NCBI GenBank assembly: GCA_025057695.1
Contig: JANWVB010000056.1
Coordinates: 1 to 7,542, forward strand
Direction of reading: 5' to 3'
Source of the DNA: Patescibacteria group bacterium
GTDB lineage: Bacteria; Patescibacteriota; Microgenomatia; UBA8517
DNA length: 7,542 nt
Shown: in pieces, positions 5,301 through 7,542 of the stretch
Numbering within the stretch: position 1 is the first letter of the stretch
How the letters are laid out: each line of letters begins with the position of its first letter
Position numbers and translations under genes: made by a program
The notes under the pieces: model-generated
The model's input: only the letters and a program-made list of their open reading frames with translations
Told to the model about the DNA's origin: nothing
The model's database searches: none

Positions 5301-7542
5301 CTACTGATGGATTATCTTCAACTGTATCAAGTGGTTCCGGGCTTGAAGTGCTGGGAGCTGGACTTGGTCTCTTGCAAGGATGTGCCGATGGGCAGGTACT
5401 CAAATGGAATGAGTCAAACGATTCTTGGGAGTGTGCCAATGACACAGGAGCGACAAGCGCTATTGTCAATGTAGAAAACAACGAAGTCCCGGTAGGAGTT
5501 AATGTTGACACGCTTGACTTTTCCACAGATTTTTTGGTGACAGCATCCCCTGCAAACGAAGCAAATATTTCTATTGCGGATGATGTGATCAATTTCACAG
5601 AAATAGCAGACGCTATGACCCTAGACGCTTCAACTAGTATTGCATCCACTCTTTCAGGCATATCTTTGGATCTTAACGTCTCCCCTGCCGGCACAGCCAC
5701 TAATCCAATTGCGTTTGAAGTAACTCCAACTTTTGGAATAGATGCGACAGATCAAACTTTGATAGGAATAAACATAAACCCAGATACAAATGGGAACACA
5801 GATTCTGGAGACAATTTGTATGGTTTAAATATTGCATCAATTACAGCAACAACAGCCACAGAACACGCTATCAGAATCGGCGGAGGTTGGGATGCTAATT
5901 TGTTTTTTAACGATGCAACAACTTCAATACAAATTATAAACAGCGGCGCTTTTACATTTGAAGACGAAAACGGAAACGACCTTGCTGTGCTTACAGATAG
6001 CGGAACAACAGGAGATTTCACCCTAACCGGAGATTTGACAGTCTCAGGTGGAGATATCATAGGAACAACAACCACAAACTTGCTAAATACCGGCACAACC
6101 ACCCTAAACTTTGCAAGCGCGGCAACCACACTAAACATTGCCGATGCGGCAATTACTGGGACTATTGACATTGGAGGAGTAACTGCAGACGGAACCACAA
6201 CTGTAAACATTGCAACAAATGGCACTTCTGCTGACACTATAGTGATTGGGAATTCTCATGCGTCAACCACCATCAGTCTGACTGGTGGGGATGACTGGAG
6301 CATTACTGCCGCAGGAGCTATAACTGGGACATTATTGACCATTGACAATTTACGCTTGGACGGAAACACATTCTCCAGCACTTCCGGGAACATAACAATA
6401 GATGGGGCCGGATCACTAAACATAGAAGACGCAACAACATTCAACGCAAACGCCACATTTACAAGAAGAGCAATAATGGGAGCTCATGCCGCAAATGTAG
6501 GATTAAGAATTCCCACAAATGCAGGTGTACCAAGCGCAGTAACAGGCACAAGCGAAGGAGATATTGTTTGGGATTCCACTAACGACGCTTTTTACGTATA
6601 CGATGGATCTGGTTTCGTGCAAATTGGAGGCGGCGCGTATTCTGGATGGTACATAGATGGAGACGACACTGATACACAACTAATAGCCTCAGGTCAAACG
6701 CTTTTGGTTGCAGGTGGAACAAATGGAATTGACACAGACGTTGATGCTTCCACAGATTTAATCACTCTAAACCTTGACACCACAGAAATTGGTACCACCA
6801 CATTTGGATCAGGAAGTGGATTCACTTGGACATTTGATGCTGGAGCCACAGATCCAACCATTGCCTTTGCTTCCAATCAGATTACACTTGGGGCTCAGAC
6901 TTTAGTTTTCTCTGGAACAACAACAGTTACAGCCTCTTCCCTTGCTACTTTGACAACAGCTTCAACTCTTGGGGTTAGTGCTACAACCCTTAACCTTGGT
7001 GGTGGTTCTGCCTCAACCATTGCCACTCCATCTGGAAATGCCAATTTGACAATTGCTCCTCATGGAACAGGAACACTAAACCTTGCCACAACAAACACTG
7101 GCAATGTTGTAATTGGCAATTCAACAGGAACATTCCAGTTAACATCAAGTGGTGGGCTTAATGTGTCAACAACAGGAAACCTAACAGGTGTAAGTGGTAT
7201 CACAACAAGTGGTGCATACACTCAATCAGGCACATCTGCAAACACATTCACAGGAGCGACCACTCTCTCAGGAGGCACAACAACCTCAAGGACACTTGCT
7301 GTTAACTCTGGAGGTACTCAAAATGTAAGTGTAATTAACTTCACAAGTCCTGCTGACACAACTGGAACAAATATAAGTCAGGGATTGTCAATCGTCCCAA
7401 CAATTGGCAACGCCACAGGAGGGACAAACACAGCAAACATATTTAACATTGCCGCTGTCACTGGCGATGCGGAAGTATCACTAAACGCAATCAACATCGG
7501 AGCTCTCACTGGAACAACCGCAAATGAATACGCAATCAACAT
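2393..7542 (+). CDS. Giant membrane protein: MerR/excisionase-type HTH, one TM helix and a repetitive tail-fibre-like ectodomain (partial, right edge)
   Basis: One frame stays open for 1716 codons to the window end. Residues 6-45 are a MerR/excisionase-like winged HTH: LSIKEAAKILKVSEKTLRRW, then KKGILTPIRTSGGHRRYD, the SGGHRRY wing being typical. A Lys/Ser/Asp-rich linker (about 55-176) leads to a single TM helix (about 178-195) preceded by basic residues, so the N-terminus should be cytoplasmic and the rest external. Residues 240-1716 are Thr/Ser/Gly/Asn/Ala-rich beta-repeat sequence like phage tail fibres and large Patescibacteria surface proteins. They include repeated modules and only four cysteines (776, 786, 997, 1014). 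ATG 2393 is the first possible start after an in-frame stop (TAA 2363-2365). No Shine-Dalgarno is visible. Likely roles, by inference, are a membrane-bound one-component regulator with a surface sensor, or an adhesin with a DNA-binding tail. The C-terminus is unseen. Confidence 0.9.
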   Translation, partial: MKSQQTLSIKEAAKILKVSEKTLRRWEKKGILTPIRTSGGHRRYDPKIIQSIKSKKSRKILKKINGIFVNSNINSPQSAINQDQAVNPPIFYEKILAEKTKEVENTKEYFKKLNFPEHNFGVVSDKNSPQDFSDKQSADISSFSDSKNAKVAEKNLIDKYQLGTTYDRIPKSKHLFKLASAFIFVFLVILIAKNIYANKHIENLLTLGKNNIQSIVNLGKFQKTKKELISDHISVETKKVLAASSFSNITFQVNVDGIFTQDIYANKILHANGGIISSTSETFDLLSENVNTLSIGLAASQISIGSNQGQTIVGNSLEVRGTSNDIAGTLNLSGNILTSDNDLVINPGGGGVVIGTGTPNSIDLAGNDLLVSGDTEIKGTTFINVLSINNDVITDITGSGLTVSNGSLQTTLGNSISSGEIEDGTIKAIDFHNTNTPLNGQILSYDSSTGGFTWIAASTVSGPWTDSGNEVYLTDTTDNVVIGATTPISSSTLSIVGTSNRIQFLVRGNSVQTANIFEIENSLGNNLLTVDNNGNITLATGADLIIGSIGLNDVGSGSTTSGANLIGVYDEFDNSNSTNLQAVLNDLDAAIGSGASKFTQQTGFIYLTNTTDSVTIGGTNELAKLAIDGDTNEVQLLVQGHSIQSNFLAVFEQFDGTDVFTISNSGNLSTIGDFAINGGDLTTTATTFNLLNSGVSTINFAQSATNVNFGMAGGNFTIASNVTINGTLTTAASNFAADGATIFTPSGTNDVTFNLDADSTVIINGLLSGTPANGLCLDASNNLITCDPAITINMQDAYDNDPDGSNVIVNLNSNDDSIIFRNPLTGGTDSGYILLIDQLNTSSVDGLRISQSGTGIGLNITSSSTGTLGSFISTGAVTTADGIIIAASNAAGVITDALDVSDPEIVNAINIGANTILGTTGVIDFTNFDVSAGGNVTAVSFTVGGDTINEFAGNGLIVSSGALTINLFTPTDGLSSTVSSGSGLEVLGAGLGLLQGCADGQVLKWNESNDSWECANDTGATSAIVNVENNEVPVGVNVDTLDFSTDFLVTASPANEANISIADDVINFTEIADAMTLDASTSIASTLSGISLDLNVSPAGTATNPIAFEVTPTFGIDATDQTLIGININPDTNGNTDSGDNLYGLNIASITATTATEHAIRIGGGWDANLFFNDATTSIQIINSGAFTFEDENGNDLAVLTDSGTTGDFTLTGDLTVSGGDIIGTTTTNLLNTGTTTLNFASAATTLNIADAAITGTIDIGGVTADGTTTVNIATNGTSADTIVIGNSHASTTISLTGGDDWSITAAGAITGTLLTIDNLRLDGNTFSSTSGNITIDGAGSLNIEDATTFNANATFTRRAIMGAHAANVGLRIPTNAGVPSAVTGTSEGDIVWDSTNDAFYVYDGSGFVQIGGGAYSGWYIDGDDTDTQLIASGQTLLVAGGTNGIDTDVDASTDLITLNLDTTEIGTTTFGSGSGFTWTFDAGATDPTIAFASNQITLGAQTLVFSGTTTVTASSLATLTTASTLGVSATTLNLGGGSASTIATPSGNANLTIAPHGTGTLNLATTNTGNVVIGNSTGTFQLTSSGGLNVSTTGNLTGVSGITTSGAYTQSGTSANTFTGATTLSGGTTTSRTLAVNSGGTQNVSVINFTSPADTTGTNISQGLSIVPTIGNATGGTNTANIFNIAAVTGDAEVSLNAINIGALTGTTANEYAIN
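2408..2527 (+). other. MerR/HTH_17-type DNA-binding domain of the giant protein
   Basis: Residues 6-45 carry the helix-turn-helix (IKEAAKILKVSEKTLRRW) and wing (RTSGGHRRY) seen in MerR regulators, excisionases and the N-terminus of IS607-type resolvases. The dimerisation coiled coil of classical MerR proteins is not obvious, so any dimerisation might come from the linker or from ectodomain oligomerisation. Confidence 0.85.
2924..2977 (+). other. Single transmembrane segment of the giant protein
   Basis: Residues 178-195 (LASAFIFVFLVILIAKNI) are the only long hydrophobic run in the 1716 residues. The cluster KSKHLFK before it predicts an N-in, C-out topology. There is no cleavable signal peptide at the N-terminus. 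Confidence 0.8.
3782..4000 (+). repeat. Ectodomain module A, copy 1
   Basis: Residues 464-536 run from WTDSGNEVYLTDTTDNVVIG through LSIVGTSNRIQFLVRGNS to LLTVDNNGNI. The pattern W/F..(T/S)G..YLT.TTD.V.IG, then an L.I/V strand, then FEI..S.G...L.V...GN recurs at 4184-4396. It resembles the GNVGIGT-type modules before the C-terminal chaperone of endosialidase-type tail proteins. Confidence 0.6.
4184..4396 (+). repeat. Ectodomain module A, copy 2
   Basis: Residues 598-668 run from FTQQTGFIYLTNTTDSVTIG through LAIDGDTNEVQLLVQGHSIQ to FTISNSGNL. They align with residues 464-536 strand by strand. The protein sequence has diverged, so this is an old duplication. Confidence 0.6.
4433..4576 (+). repeat. 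Ectodomain Thr-rich beta-repeat B, copy 1
   Basis: Residues 681-728 (LTTTATTFNLLNSGVSTINF, then SATNVNFG) show the short T(T)x(L/I/V)NF/NIG strand-turn repeat that also occurs at 6053-6178 and 6947-7093. A beta-helix or beta-prism fibre is likely. Confidence 0.5.
5702..5893 (+). repeat. Ectodomain module C, complete copy ending in IRIGGGWD
   Basis: Residues 1104-1167 have the order EVTPTFG, ATDQTLIGININP, NLYGLNIASITATTATEHAI, RIGGGWD. A second copy begins near 7370 and is cut by the window end. Confidence 0.5.
6053..6178 (+). repeat. Ectodomain Thr-rich beta-repeat B, copy 2
   Basis: Residues 1221-1262 contain TTTTNLLNTGTTTLNFASAA, then TTLNIADAAITGTIDIGG. The match to copy 1 (TFNLLNSGVSTINFAQSATN) is clear at protein level. 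Confidence 0.55.
6947..7093 (+). repeat. Ectodomain Thr-rich beta-repeat B, copy 3
   Basis: Residues 1519-1567 (TLTTASTLGVSATTLNLGGG, ending HGTGTLNLATT) carry the same TTLNLG-type strands. Codons here use more GGT, GCC, TCT and ACC than the N-terminal third of the gene. Confidence 0.5.
7370..7542 (+). repeat. Ectodomain module C, second copy truncated by window edge
   Basis: Residues 1660-1716 (SIVPTIGNATGGTNTANIFN, then LNAINIGALTGTTANEYAIN) match the module at 5702-5893: PTIG/PTFG, NIFNI/GINI, INIGALTGTTANEYAI/LNIASITATTATEHAI. The conserved G-G-W-D end should lie just past position 7542. Confidence 0.5.

Noticed and set aside
3313..6876. Series of minus-strand open frames (60 to 252 codons) opposite the giant gene
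   Set aside because: All lie in the same antisense register. In that register a stop arises only opposite a Tyr codon (TAN) preceded by a codon ending in T or C, or a His/Gln codon (CAN) preceded by a codon ending in T. The sense protein has few Tyr, His and Gln residues, so the frame is open by default. The translations look like Val/Ser/Pro/Ala-rich shadow peptides.
6053..7093. Thr-rich repeats considered as a CRISPR array or tandem DNA repeats
   Set aside because: The similarity is at protein level with variable spacing and lies inside an open coding frame; there are no identical DNA repeats with regular spacers.
1..7542. Alternative genetic code (UGA read as Gly, as in some Patescibacteria)
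   Set aside because: No in-frame TGA occurs within the three main genes, so the standard code suffices.

Overview
The window comes from an AT-rich bacterial genome that uses the standard code: no in-frame TGA is needed, and the one stop seen in a main gene is TAA. None of the three main genes has a recognisable Shine-Dalgarno sequence. Low GC, missing SD sites and very long Thr/Ser/Gly/Asn-rich surface proteins built of tail-fibre-like repeats suggest Patescibacteria (Candidate Phyla Radiation), perhaps a Microgenomates-type lineage. That placement is inference; no rRNA or universal marker lies in the window.

Layout. (1) Positions 1-1330, minus strand: a likely two-gene operon. A 258-aa secreted and membrane-anchored protein is followed 37 bp later by cofactor-independent phosphoglycerate mutase (gpmI), which runs off the left edge. 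(2) Positions 1331-2392: about 1.06 kb of very AT-rich DNA between divergent genes. It has no convincing large gene but does hold several hairpins, two terminator-like structures, one possible 22-codon minus-strand gene, a 141-bp segment bounded by 13-nt inverted repeats, and a perfect 10-bp inverted repeat just before the next gene. (3) Positions 2393-7542, plus strand: one uninterrupted reading frame of 1716 codons that is still open at the right edge. It joins an N-terminal MerR/excisionase-type winged helix-turn-helix, a cytoplasmic linker and one membrane segment to a giant repeat-rich ectodomain.

How the parts may relate. GpmI is a housekeeping glycolytic enzyme. Here it has Thr at the position of the usual catalytic Ser. 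The other two proteins are cell-surface proteins encoded divergently. The 258-aa protein has a small ectodomain resembling C-terminal domains of tail-fibre-like proteins, then a two-helix hairpin that looks like F0 subunit c but lacks its proton-binding acid. The giant protein has the layout of a transmembrane one-component regulator (DNA-binding domain inside, sensor or adhesin outside), and the inverted repeat 14 bp before its start is a plausible operator. These links are hypotheses from architecture and position.

The long open frames on the minus strand opposite the giant gene are antisense shadows. They are open because the sense protein contains few Tyr, His and Gln codons.
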